Assembly (NCBI GenBank): GCA_963725895.1
Contig: CAVSAJ010000003.1
Coordinates: 1,438,944 to 1,502,943 of the forward strand
DNA from: Bog-473 sp963725895
GTDB taxonomy: Bacteria > Actinomycetota > Acidimicrobiia > Acidimicrobiales > RAAP-2
Direction of reading: 5' to 3'
Length of the DNA: 64,000 nucleotides
The notes under the pieces were generated by a model. It worked only from the letters and a program-made list of their open reading frames with translations, was not told the origin of the DNA and did no database searches. Position 1 is the stretch's first letter. Each line of letters starts with the position of its first letter. The position numbers and the translations under genes are program-made. Positions 55,791 to 63,875 of this stretch are shown in pieces.

Positions 55791-56329
55791 GGGGCTAACT
55801 CCTCGACGAGCCGTGCTACCTCGCGGACGGCCGCGGGAACGGCCGCCTCCACCGCCGGACTCAGCCCGACCCCGTGGGAGAAATCGTCCCCCTCGATACC
55901 GATGACCACTACCCGCGAAGGAGCTTGTCCGACCGCCCGCGCCAGCCGGAGCACGCCCACGAGCCCGATCCCGTGGCTGCTCGTCGAGCTCGCCCTTGAC
56001 GGCGTTCGCACCGGCTGGTGGCCGCCCGATACCGATTCGAGCGGGACCCCCCGAGCGGGAGCCGAAGTCGGCATCGTGAGGTCCATGACCCGGATGGACC
56101 CCGGGCTCGCCCCGGAGCGGACGGCGTCGACCACGATGGCGAGCCTGGCGCCGTCCCAGCGACCCAGGAGGTCGAGGGGGTCCACGACGGGCCCGACGTC
56201 TCGCGCCTGGTCCAGCTCGGCCGCTCGCGTGCTCACGACGAGGCCGACGCCGTCGTCGTGGCGGTACTCGCTCCCGAGGCCGGCGATGACCACCTCGGCG
56301 GTCGGCCCGGCCGCGCAAGGCTGAGTCAT
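55781..56329 (-). CDS. NiFe-hydrogenase maturation protease
   Basis: A 182-residue endopeptidase of the HyaD/HybD/HycI family that trims the large subunit C-terminus after Ni insertion. Features: VIAGLGSEYRHDDGVGL (the first Ni-binding acidic residue region, normally G-N-x-x-x-x-D-D-G-x-G), VVDAV with the second Asp, and SSHGIGLVG with the metal-binding His. ATG 56329 overlaps the stop of the large-subunit gene; the longer frame lies inside that gene. Confidence 0.88.
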   Translation of the reverse strand: MTQPCAAGPTAEVVIAGLGSEYRHDDGVGLVVSTRAAELDQARDVGPVVDPLDLLGRWDGARLAIVVDAVRSGASPGSIRVMDLTMPTSAPARGVPLESVSGGHQPVRTPSRASSTSSHGIGLVGVLRLARAVGQAPSRVVVIGIEGDDFSHGVGLSPAVEAAVPAAVREVARLVEELAPCA

Positions 56330-57621
56330 CGGTCGACCGTCACGTCGAGGAAATGGGCGGCACACGAGATGCAGGGATCGTGATTGCGGACCGCCTGCTC
56401 GCACCGCCAAGTGAGCTGCTCGTCGTCGAGCTCCAGGCTCGCCCCGGCCACCCGGCGAAGGTCATCTTCGATCGTGAGTTGGTTCTGCGATGTTGGAGGG
56501 ACGATCCGTGCCGCGCGGATGGCTCCGTCATCGCCGATCTCGTAACGGTGGAAGAGGAGGCCACGGGGCGCCTCGGTTGCCCCCGTGCCGACACCCGCCG
56601 CCGGTGTCAGCGGCGTCGCAGCCGGATCGGGTGGCTCGTAGTCGGCGATCAACCGCAGGGCCTCCGAGCAGGCGAAGACCAACTCCACGGACCGCACGAC
56701 GATGCTGCGGAAGGGGTTCGAGCAGACGGGTCCGAGGCCCGCCTCTGCTGCGGCCTGCCGGGCCACGTCCGGCAGGGCCTCTGAGTTCAACGCATAGCGG
56801 GCCAGTGGGCCGGTCAGATACGAGCCTCGACCACGGATGCGGGCGTGGAGCGCTGTGGAACGCGCCACGTGTTCTTCTTCGACCAGGTCGGCGAAGCCGC
56901 CCGAATCGGTGTCGAGGCCGTCGGAGGACACGACCCGGCCCGATTCGATCGGGTAGCCGGCGGGCGTCCGGAGGGAGACGAACCGGTACGGGCATTCAGT
57001 GTCCGGGAAGTCGAACCCGGCGACCCAGGCCACAGTGGCCAGGGCGTCGTCGAGGGCCCGTGCGAGCGGTCCGGCCAATCCCGCGATGGTGGCCGGGTCG
57101 GGGGCGCGGTAGAAGCCGCCCACGCAGACATTGACGGGGTGTACGGCCCGACCGCCGACGGTCTCCATCACCAGGTTGCCGGCCCGCTTCAGGCGCAGCC
57201 CGCGCTCCACCGATGCCCGATCCCGCTCGGCCAGCTCGACCGCGTCGGCACAGCCGAGAAAGTCCGGCGCATGCAAGAGGTAGACGTGGAGGGCATGGCT
57301 CTGGATCCATTCACCGCAGTACAGGAGGCGGCGAAGGGCCGTGATCCGGTCGCCGACCGTCACGTGGCAGGCGTCCTCCATGGCCGCGCAGGCGCTCATT
57401 TGGTAGGCCACGGGACAGATGCCACAGATGCGGGCCGTGATGTCGGGCGCTTCGCTGAACCGGCGTCCTTCGAGCAAAGCCTCGAAATACCGCGGAGGCT
57501 CGAAGATCTCGAGGGACACGTCGCCCACCATCCCGTCGCGCACCTCGATGTGAAGCGAGCCTTCGCCTTCGACCCGCGACAGGCCCTCGACCCCGACCGT
57601 GCGCCGGGCACCGTGGCTCAT
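56326..57621 (-). CDS. hydA: NiFe-hydrogenase group 3b large subunit
   Basis: A 431-residue catalytic subunit of a group 3b (NADP-linked, sulfhydrogenase-type) NiFe hydrogenase. Active-site ligands complete: L1 ARICGICP (C66, C69) and L2 DPCISC (C417, C420). The maturation protease would cut after the L2 region (residues LDVTVDR follow). Also VEGEGSLHIEVRDG and the HPVNVCVGG loop. Group 3b enzymes reversibly couple H2 oxidation to NAD(P)H and can ferment or scavenge H2. Overlaps both neighbours. Confidence 0.95.
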   Translation of the reverse strand: MSHGARRTVGVEGLSRVEGEGSLHIEVRDGMVGDVSLEIFEPPRYFEALLEGRRFSEAPDITARICGICPVAYQMSACAAMEDACHVTVGDRITALRRLLYCGEWIQSHALHVYLLHAPDFLGCADAVELAERDRASVERGLRLKRAGNLVMETVGGRAVHPVNVCVGGFYRAPDPATIAGLAGPLARALDDALATVAWVAGFDFPDTECPYRFVSLRTPAGYPIESGRVVSSDGLDTDSGGFADLVEEEHVARSTALHARIRGRGSYLTGPLARYALNSEALPDVARQAAAEAGLGPVCSNPFRSIVVRSVELVFACSEALRLIADYEPPDPAATPLTPAAGVGTGATEAPRGLLFHRYEIGDDGAIRAARIVPPTSQNQLTIEDDLRRVAGASLELDDEQLTWRCEQAVRNHDPCISCAAHFLDVTVDR

Positions 57622-58478
57622 AGTGGGCGGTCCGCCCTTCGCCCCGACCCGGGGTCCGGTGGCGTCAGGTCCTTCTCCTGAGCGATGGATTCATCTCGGA
57701 AGGCCGGTGCGCCGGCGTTGAAGGTTCGAAAGAGGCGAGAGGCGTCGACCGGCTGCATGCCGTCGCGCCGCAGCTTTGCGGCAAGCGACGGCGTGTTCGC
57801 GGCCTCGGTCGGGCCGAAGCAGCCGAAACAACCGCGATCATGGGCCGGGCAGAGAGCCCCGCACCCGGCTCTCGTCACTGGGCCGAGGCAGGGGGTGCCG
57901 GCGGCAACGAGGATGCAGACGGTCTGGTTCGCCTTGCACTGTTGGCACACGCTATAGGTCGGAATCACGGGCTGTCGGCCCGACATCAGGGCAGTGATCA
58001 CCTCGAGCAGCTGATGTCGGTCGATCGGGCAGCCGTGCAACTCGTAGTCGACGTCGACGTGCTCGGAGATGGGCGTCGATCGATCGAGGGAAGAGATGTA
58101 CTCGGGATGGGCGTAGACGGTAGCAACGTAGTCACCTGCCGACGCGAAGTTCCGGAGTCCCTGGATGCCGCCCGACGTCGCACATGCGCCGATGGTGACC
58201 AGTGTCCGGGAGGCGGCCCGCACGTCCTGTATGCGCTCGGCGTCGGCGGCGGTTGTGATCGATCCTTCGACGAGCGATAGGTCGTAAGGACCCTCGACCG
58301 ATGCCTTCGACATCTCGGTGAAGTGGGCGATGCGCACCGTGCTCGCCAACACCAGCAGTTCGTCCTCGCAATCGAGCAGGCTCAACTGGCACCCGTCACA
58401 CGAGGCGAATTTCCAGACTGCCAAGGTCGGTCGCTCGTCAGCTGACGCTGGCGGTCTGTTGGGTTCGGTCGTGGTCAT
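57618..58478 (-). CDS. hydD: NiFe-hydrogenase group 3b small subunit
   Basis: A 286-residue Fe-S subunit. The proximal cluster ligands are visible in CDGCQLSLLDCEDELL, GACATSGGIQ and HGCPIDRH; further Cys groups (CQQCKANQTVC, GTPCLGPVTRAGCGALCP, GCFGCFG) hold two more clusters, the three-cluster set of group 3b enzymes. The start (MTTTEPNRP) at 58478 overlaps the stop of the flavoprotein gene; the longer frame is inside that gene. Confidence 0.93.
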   Translation of the reverse strand: MTTTEPNRPPASADERPTLAVWKFASCDGCQLSLLDCEDELLVLASTVRIAHFTEMSKASVEGPYDLSLVEGSITTAADAERIQDVRAASRTLVTIGACATSGGIQGLRNFASAGDYVATVYAHPEYISSLDRSTPISEHVDVDYELHGCPIDRHQLLEVITALMSGRQPVIPTYSVCQQCKANQTVCILVAAGTPCLGPVTRAGCGALCPAHDRGCFGCFGPTEAANTPSLAAKLRRDGMQPVDASRLFRTFNAGAPAFRDESIAQEKDLTPPDPGSGRRADRPL

Positions 58479-59341
58479 CGCCGGCGCTGCCGGAGCAGTT
58501 CGTTGGCGACGCCACCGTAGGAAACGACTGGACCGTCGCGGCAGAGGAGCAGTGGTCCGAGCTGGCAATGCCCGCACAGACCGACGCCGCATTGCATGTT
58601 GCGCTCGAGTGAGACCCGGATGGACTTTGGGTCGACCCCTCGGTCGACGAGCGCCATGGCGGTGAACCGCATCATGATCTCGGGGCCGCATATGAAGGCG
58701 ACGGTCTTGGCCGGATTGAACGGCGCGTCGGGGAGGAGCGCGGTGACCACCCCCACAGTCCCTTGCCACCCGGTCGGAGCGACGTCCACGCTGACCCTCA
58801 CCTCGGCGCCGGCGGCACCCCAGGCGGTGAGGTCGTCATCGAAGACGATCTGGTCCGGTGACCGGGCGCCGACCAACACGAAGAGACGAACCTCGCCCTG
58901 GCGCTGACGCTCGACGAGGTCCCGGACCGCCCCGCGCAGAGGGGCGAGCCCGATGCCACCGGCGACCACGACAACGTCGGCTCCGTCTGCGACACCTTCC
59001 GCCGCGTCCCATCCCGTCCCGAACGGCCCCCGGAGGCCGACCAACCTGCCCAGGGGAAGGCTGCAGAGGGCGTGCGTGACCGCCCCGACGTCGCGAATGG
59101 AGTGTTCGATCGGTCCCACCGACCCGGGCGCGCTGGAAACGGAGATGGCGACCTCCCCGACTCCGAAGGCGGTGAGCATGTTGAACTGGCCGTGGCGGAA
59201 GTCAAGGGGTGGTCCACCCTCAGGAGAAAGGGCGAGGGTGACGACATCGACCGTCTCGACCCGTCGGCCGACGATCCGCCAGAGCGACGGGGTCAAGGGG
59301 TGCGGTCGCGCAGCGGCGGGCGACTCAGCGAGATCGATCAT
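58475..59341 (-). CDS. hydG: FAD/NAD-binding gamma subunit of group 3b hydrogenase
   Basis: A 288-residue ferredoxin-NADP reductase-like subunit that connects the hydrogenase to NAD(P). FAD domain: HGQFNMLTAFGVGEVAISVSS; NAD(P) domain: VVVVAGGIGLAPLRGAV and FICGPEIMM; a C-terminal Fe-S site CGVGLCGHCQ...C as in dihydroorotate dehydrogenase electron-transfer subunits. The start lies within the cNMP-protein gene (17-bp overlap). Confidence 0.93.
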   Translation of the reverse strand: MIDLAESPAAARPHPLTPSLWRIVGRRVETVDVVTLALSPEGGPPLDFRHGQFNMLTAFGVGEVAISVSSAPGSVGPIEHSIRDVGAVTHALCSLPLGRLVGLRGPFGTGWDAAEGVADGADVVVVAGGIGLAPLRGAVRDLVERQRQGEVRLFVLVGARSPDQIVFDDDLTAWGAAGAEVRVSVDVAPTGWQGTVGVVTALLPDAPFNPAKTVAFICGPEIMMRFTAMALVDRGVDPKSIRVSLERNMQCGVGLCGHCQLGPLLLCRDGPVVSYGGVANELLRQRRR

Positions 59342-59795
59342 TGCCGTAGACGTCGAGGAGCTGGGTCCGGGTGGCCTGGAGACGCTCGAGCAGCATGGCC
59401 GAGATCTTCTGAAGGAGCCGGTAGCCGAGTTCCGGCTGCTCGTCTGCCTTGGCCCGGAGGCAGGCGCCGTCGATGGCGATAGCACCGACCGGGCTGAGGG
59501 CCCGGGCGTCGAAGCTCCACCGGTAGGGCGGCACCAACCACGACCAACCCACGACCTGTCCCGGCCCCAGCGTCTGGACGGCGAGCGGGCCGCGACTGGG
59601 GGCATGGACCTCGATGGAGACCTGTCCCCGGCGCAGAAGGTAGAGCGTGGTCGCCTCCTCGCCCTCGGCGAGGAGGAGGCGCCCGGGATCGAACGTGGCG
59701 TTTCGGGCACAGCCGGCCACGGTGTTCGCCACATCCACGGGTAAGTCTCGGAACAGCGGCTGGTCGGAGAGGAGTTCGGCCATCGACTCAGGCAT
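59325..59795 (-). CDS. Cyclic-nucleotide-binding domain protein in hydrogenase operon
   Basis: A 156-residue cNMP-binding fold protein: LFRDLPVDVANTVAG, LLLAEGEEATTLYLLRRGQVSIEV, LGPGQVVGWSWLVPPYRW, and a last helix. No helix-turn-helix. The phosphate-binding arginine region is altered (SWLVPPYRW in place of E-x-x-L-x-x-x-R-x-A), as in other hydrogenase-linked members, so it may not bind cAMP. Such a gene between hydB and hydG is frequent in actinobacterial group 3b operons. Its role is probably structural or regulatory. Confidence 0.8.
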   Translation of the reverse strand: MPESMAELLSDQPLFRDLPVDVANTVAGCARNATFDPGRLLLAEGEEATTLYLLRRGQVSIEVHAPSRGPLAVQTLGPGQVVGWSWLVPPYRWSFDARALSPVGAIAIDGACLRAKADEQPELGYRLLQKISAMLLERLQATRTQLLDVYGNDRSR

Positions 59796-60927
59796 GATCG
59801 CCTCCGGTCGTGAGGCCGTCGGTCGCCCGGATAGCGGCGGCCTCCTCGGTCAGGTCGATTCCGACCGGACACCAGGCGATGCATCGGCCACAGCCCACAC
59901 AACCCGAGCTGTCGAACTGGTCCCACCACGTCGAGAGCTTGTGGGTCAGCCACTGTCTGTAGCTGGACTCGGTGGTCGGCCGGACCGGGCCACCGTGGAT
60001 GAATGAGTGAGCTCGGTCGAAGCACGAGGCCCAGCTCCGGTTGCGTTCGACAGTTCCCGTCAGGTCACTCACGTCGTCCACGTCGCTGCAAAAACAGGTC
60101 GGACAGACCAGTGTGCAGTTGCCACAGGAGAGACAGCGTTCCGCGACCTCTCCCCAACGGGGATGCTCGAGGTTCCGGGCCAGCAGGCCCGGGAGGTCGT
60201 TGGTGTTCAGCGAGCGCGACATTGCATCTCTCGCCGCCTGGATTATTCCGTCGCGGCGGTCGAGGTCCTCGGGGAGGGCCAACTGGTGCGCGATCCCCTT
60301 GAGCACCTCGGCTCCCTCGTCGGATCCGACCCGCACCAGGTAGCGGTGGTTGCCATTCGAGCCGGAGAGCTCGGTGAGGGCCAAGTCGTACTCATCGGTT
60401 GCGGCCGGACCGGCGTCCATGGACGTACAGAAGCAGGTCGAAGCCGGCGCTCCGCATTCGGCGACCACGACGAAGCTCCCCGCCCGCCGCTTGGTGTATG
60501 CCGGATCGGGCACGGCCCCGCCGGCGAGGACGCGGTCGAGCACCCGAGTGGCAGCCAGCTCGCAAGGACGGGCGCCGACGATGGCGACGGGGATGGGCTC
60601 GGCGGGCGGTTCCCGGATCGTGACCCGCTCGCCGTCGCCCGTCGCCCGCCAAATGGTCTCGCGCGGGGGAAAGAACTCCGACTTCCACGAGGCCGGCCCG
60701 ACCGCCCATTCGAACAGCGTCTCACTTTCGTCGTGACGCAGGCGGTAGGAGCCGGGACCTTGGTCATCGTGATATCCGGCCGGGAGGTCGTCGGTACTGC
60801 CTATCTCGCCGTGGCCGATGGCTCCGTCGCGCACCACTGGCCCGAGCGTGCGGTAGCCGCGCTCTGCGAGGGAACGAATGAGCTCGTCCAGGCCCTGGCG
60901 ATCGATGACAGCGGTGCTGACCTCCAC
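59788..60927 (-). CDS. hydB: 4Fe-4S beta subunit of group 3b hydrogenase (HydB)
   Basis: A 379-residue iron-sulfur subunit, first gene of the operon. The middle has FVVVAECGAPASTCFC, and the C-terminal half has two 4Fe-4S motifs: CLSCGNCTLVCPTCFC and CVGCGRCIAWCPVGID. This matches sulfhydrogenase beta subunits, which link the small subunit to the flavoprotein. The start is GTG 60927; the conserved LDELIRSLAERGYRTLGP follows closely, so no later start fits. Confidence 0.92.
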   Translation of the reverse strand: MEVSTAVIDRQGLDELIRSLAERGYRTLGPVVRDGAIGHGEIGSTDDLPAGYHDDQGPGSYRLRHDESETLFEWAVGPASWKSEFFPPRETIWRATGDGERVTIREPPAEPIPVAIVGARPCELAATRVLDRVLAGGAVPDPAYTKRRAGSFVVVAECGAPASTCFCTSMDAGPAATDEYDLALTELSGSNGNHRYLVRVGSDEGAEVLKGIAHQLALPEDLDRRDGIIQAARDAMSRSLNTNDLPGLLARNLEHPRWGEVAERCLSCGNCTLVCPTCFCSDVDDVSDLTGTVERNRSWASCFDRAHSFIHGGPVRPTTESSYRQWLTHKLSTWWDQFDSSGCVGCGRCIAWCPVGIDLTEEAAAIRATDGLTTGGDHA

Positions 60928-61242
60928 TCCATCATTCTGCGTGCACCGGCGGCGCAGGACCAGCCCCGAATCGCCTCGTCGGCTTCCCAGGCTCCGACTC
61001 GGCCCTCAACTGGACTTAGGTGTTGCGGCGACCCTGCAGCAGTCCTCCGAACGAGCAAGGATTGGCGGGACCGACGACCGACAGGCGCAGGTGTCGGAAC
61101 AGGGAGGTCGGGTCTATCCCGCCCCCGGGGGGGGATGACGCGGGATTACCACACGTCACTGTCAACGAAGCAGTCTCCATCGTAATTGGGCATTCACCAC
61201 GACCGGCGTCGATAGACGCGCTCACGGCCCTGCATCTATGGA
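60928..61242. promoter_or_regulatory. Promoter region of the hydrogenase operon
   Basis: A 315-bp gap between the hydB start (minus strand) and the end of the CoA-disulfide-reductase gene. No perfect DosR-like box is seen; the closest is GGGACCGACGACCG at about 61068. Reading the minus strand, a TTGACA lies near 61160 without a clear -10 partner. An 8-nt G run at about 61127-61134 is notable. Confidence 0.35.
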
Positions 61243-62913
61243 CTAGGTTGCCGCCTTCACCAATCGGAGCGGTTCCATGGCACCGGCGGCGTCAGCGGCG
61301 AGCCACGTCCGGTAACCGCCATCGAGATTGCGGGCCTTCATCCCGAGCTCGTGGAGCAGCGATGTGGCCGTATGGCCCCGCTGCCCGACCTCGCAGTAGA
61401 CCACGAACGGGCCATCGCCTGCGCTTGCAATCTCTTCACGTAGTGAGTCGAGAGGCAGGTTGATGCTGTCAGGGATGGACCCCTCGGCGTGCTCCGTTGG
61501 AGTGCGGACATCGACAAGGGTCCAGCCCATGGCGAGGACGCCGGCGAGTTCGTCGGGCTCCACGACGTCGCACTCTCCGGAGAGGACGTTCTCGGCCATG
61601 TACCCGAGCATGTTGACCGGATCTTTGGCTGACGAGAAGGGAGGGGCATACGCCAATTCGAGGTCAGCGAGCGCATCAGCACGCAGGCCCGTCGCCATCG
61701 CGGTGGCGAGGACGTCAATCCGCTTGTCGACGCCGGCACCGCCAACTGCCTGCGCCCCGAGGATGGTGCCGTCGTCGGTGTCGAAGAGGAGCTTGAGAGA
61801 CATAGGCTGAGCGCCCGGGTAGTAGGTGGCATGGCTCATTGGATGGGAGTGGACAACCCGAAACCGTCTTCCGGCTGCCCGAAGGCGCCCTTCGTTCCAC
61901 CCGGTCATGGCGGCAGTCACCCCGAAGACCTGGACGATTGCGGTGCCGAGGGAATGGGTCGGGCGCACAGTGAGCCCACAGATGTGGTCGGCTACCCTCC
62001 TGCCCTGACGATTGGCGATGTTGGCCAGCGCGATGAGCGACGAACCGCCGCCCACCGAGTCATGCTTTTCCACCGCATCACCTACGGCGTAGATGTCGGG
62101 ATCACTCGTTCGGCCATTGTCGTCGACGGCGATCCCTCCGCTTGGGCCGAGGGCGAGACCGGCCATCTGGGCAAGCTGAGTGTCAGGTCGTACCCCGATG
62201 GCCCCGACCACGAGTGCCCCGGCGATCTCTCTACCGTCGGCAAGGAAAACGCCCCGTTCACTCACCTGGGCGACTGCGACCCCCGTCTCGACGGCAATAC
62301 CGTGGCTGACGAGCTCGGCGGCAACCAATACGGCCAGCTCGGGGTCAAGCGGCGTCAGCACCTGCGCGGCAGCTTCGACGATCGTGACGGCGATCCCGCG
62401 GTGAGCCAGATTCTCTGCGGTCTCGAGACCGACGAACCCGGCCCCGATGACAACGGCAGTTCGAGGTCCATCGGTCACGTCGTCTGCCATCCGCTCAGCG
62501 TCCTCGACGGTTCGCAAACTGCGAACTCTCTCGAAACCGGCGATGGGAGGACGCACCGGTGCCGCACCGGGACTCAGCACCAGCTTGTCATAAGGGGTCC
62601 GTGAGAAGCTTCCGTCTTTTGTCGAGCGGACAGTGACCTCGTGCGCTGCTGGGTCGATCGTCACGACCTCGGTGTCGACACGGACATCGAGGCGGAACCT
62701 CTCAAAGAGCCTCTCAGGTGTCTGAAGAAGTAGGTCATCCTCGTCCTCGATGACCCCTCCGACGAAGTAGGGCAGTCCGCAATTGGCATACGACACGTGG
62801 CCCGAGCGCTCGAAGACGGTGATCGTTGCGGACTCGTCGAGGCGACGCAACCTGGCGGCGGTTGACATGCCGCCGGCCACCCCACCCACGATCACCACCC
62901 GCTGGGTGGTCAC
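61243..62913 (-). CDS. CoA-disulfide reductase fused to rhodanese (CoADR-Rhd)
   Basis: A 556-residue two-domain protein. Residues 1 to about 450 form an FAD/NAD(P) disulfide-reductase domain with VVIVGGVAGGMSTAARLRR, the single active-site Cys in SYANCGLPYF, and AVVIGAGFVGLETAENL. The last about 95 residues are a rhodanese domain with WTLVDVRTPTEHAEGSI and active Cys in VVYCEVGQRGH. The fusion is known to reduce CoA disulfide, persulfides or polysulfide with NAD(P)H. GTG 62913 (GAAGGG upstream) is the likely start. Possible functional tie: group 3b enzymes also handle sulfur. Confidence 0.9.
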   Translation of the reverse strand: MTTQRVVIVGGVAGGMSTAARLRRLDESATITVFERSGHVSYANCGLPYFVGGVIEDEDDLLLQTPERLFERFRLDVRVDTEVVTIDPAAHEVTVRSTKDGSFSRTPYDKLVLSPGAAPVRPPIAGFERVRSLRTVEDAERMADDVTDGPRTAVVIGAGFVGLETAENLAHRGIAVTIVEAAAQVLTPLDPELAVLVAAELVSHGIAVETGVAVAQVSERGVFLADGREIAGALVVGAIGVRPDTQLAQMAGLALGPSGGIAVDDNGRTSDPDIYAVGDAVEKHDSVGGGSSLIALANIANRQGRRVADHICGLTVRPTHSLGTAIVQVFGVTAAMTGWNEGRLRAAGRRFRVVHSHPMSHATYYPGAQPMSLKLLFDTDDGTILGAQAVGGAGVDKRIDVLATAMATGLRADALADLELAYAPPFSSAKDPVNMLGYMAENVLSGECDVVEPDELAGVLAMGWTLVDVRTPTEHAEGSIPDSINLPLDSLREEIASAGDGPFVVYCEVGQRGHTATSLLHELGMKARNLDGGYRTWLAADAAGAMEPLRLVKAAT

Positions 62914-63126
62914 ATCGTTCCCTTCGCCAGCGGGGTCCATGTGAATTCGCTCAGACGCGCCACGGTCACGTGAAGAAGATGTGGTCGCTGGCGGCCTTCT
63001 CGGAGAGCTTCCGATGTGGCTTGGACTCCAATCCAATCCTTGCTCTTGATCTCCGAAAAGATGTCACAAGACCCATGGTTGCGTCAGCGCCGGTCAACCG
63101 CCCGGGCTCGAAGGTCCTCTCAGATG

Positions 63127-63140
63127 GGGACTTTGGTCCC
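63127..63140. promoter_or_regulatory. DosR-like box (GGGACTTTGGTCCC)
   Basis: Perfect GGGAC-N4-GTCCC palindrome, 214 bp upstream of the CoA-disulfide reductase start on the minus strand; a half-site GGGACGTTC follows at 63144, as it also does near the cooF box. Confidence 0.55.
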
Positions 63141-63346
63141 ATCGGGACGTTCGGCTCCCCGCGTGCGAGTCATGTGAGGAGCATCCACAATGTGGCCGCT
63201 GCTGTCGGAGAGCTGACGTGGTCTATGAAGCCTTGGCGCGCTTGCAGTTCGTCCGGTGCCCAGGTTGCTCACGCAGAGTGGCGTTCTCGAGCGTTCAGCG
63301 GCGCCGGGCTCACACGCTGCACCGTGAGAATCGGTTCGGCGATGTT

Positions 63347-63360
63347 GTGACCTTGGTCCC
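63347..63360. promoter_or_regulatory. DosR-like box (GTGACCTTGGTCCC)
   Basis: One mismatch from the palindrome. It lies 79 bp upstream of the small ORF at 63439, the usual activator distance. Confidence 0.45.
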
Positions 63361-63438
63361 TGCCCGTGCCACGGCCGGTGGGCGCATACTGCTCCGCGTA
63401 GTCGAGACGCTCGCCACCAGCGACTGAAAGGGGAGACG

Positions 63439-63603
63439 ATGAGGATCACGAAGCGCTGGCCGCGTAGGCGGAGGGAGCTCTATCCGGAGATACTGCCGTC
63501 TTACCTGCGTCCTCCCGTGTCGAGCGAGGTCGTCTTCGACCCGACGCTGCAACGGGCTGGCGAGATTTCCTGCACAACGAGATTTCCCGCACAATCTGAT
63601 TGA
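63439..63603 (+). CDS. Small basic ORF of unknown function
   Basis: A 54-residue frame with a strong AAGGGGAG ribosome site and a DosR-like box 79 bp upstream. It starts MRITKRWPRRRRELYPE. The last 15 residues come from a 17-bp tandem duplication (63561-63594), which may have shifted an older frame. No family recognised; may be a truncated gene. Confidence 0.4.
   Translation: MRITKRWPRRRRELYPEILPSYLRPPVSSEVVFDPTLQRAGEISCTTRFPAQSD
63561..63594 (+). repeat. 17-bp tandem duplication
   Basis: Two copies of CGAGATTTCC(T/C)GCACAA, 63561-63577 and 63578-63594, with one mismatch. They lie at the end of the small ORF. Confidence 0.7.
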
Positions 63604-63818
63604 TTGCGAAGTCGCTCGAGATAAAGCTTTCAGAGGTGCGGACGGTGTCCGGGGGTTGCCTTGTACTGTCAACCCGCCCCGGCGGCAACAGATTGGCTCT
63701 CGCCGTTGGCGTCTCCGTCGCCCCGGCCGCTGTAGTTCTCGTGCTCGTCGCGCGGCCATCGCCTAGGCCAAATGACTTCTTGGCGGTGCGATATGAGCCG
63801 CCGATTCTCATTTGCCCC

Positions 63819-63859
63819 ATGAAGCCATACACGACCGCGCGATGAAGCCATACACGACC
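63819..63859 (+). repeat. 18-bp direct repeat
   Basis: ATGAAGCCATACACGACC occurs at 63819-63836 and again at 63842-63859, 23 bp period, in the gap just past the GAPDH stop. Confidence 0.7.
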
Positions 63860-63875
63860 AGATCGGGCGGCGACC

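Larger units (their letters stand above)
62914..63438. other. Intergenic region with two DosR-like boxes
   Basis: No supported gene in 525 bases. It holds a perfect box at 63127-63140 and a near-perfect box at 63347-63360. The + frame at 62826-63350 is a shadow with no family. Confidence 0.45.

Noticed and set aside
60754..60767. GGGACCTTGGTCAT as a DosR-like box
   Set aside because: It lies inside hydB and encodes the conserved DQGPG stretch of the protein, so the match is explained by coding.
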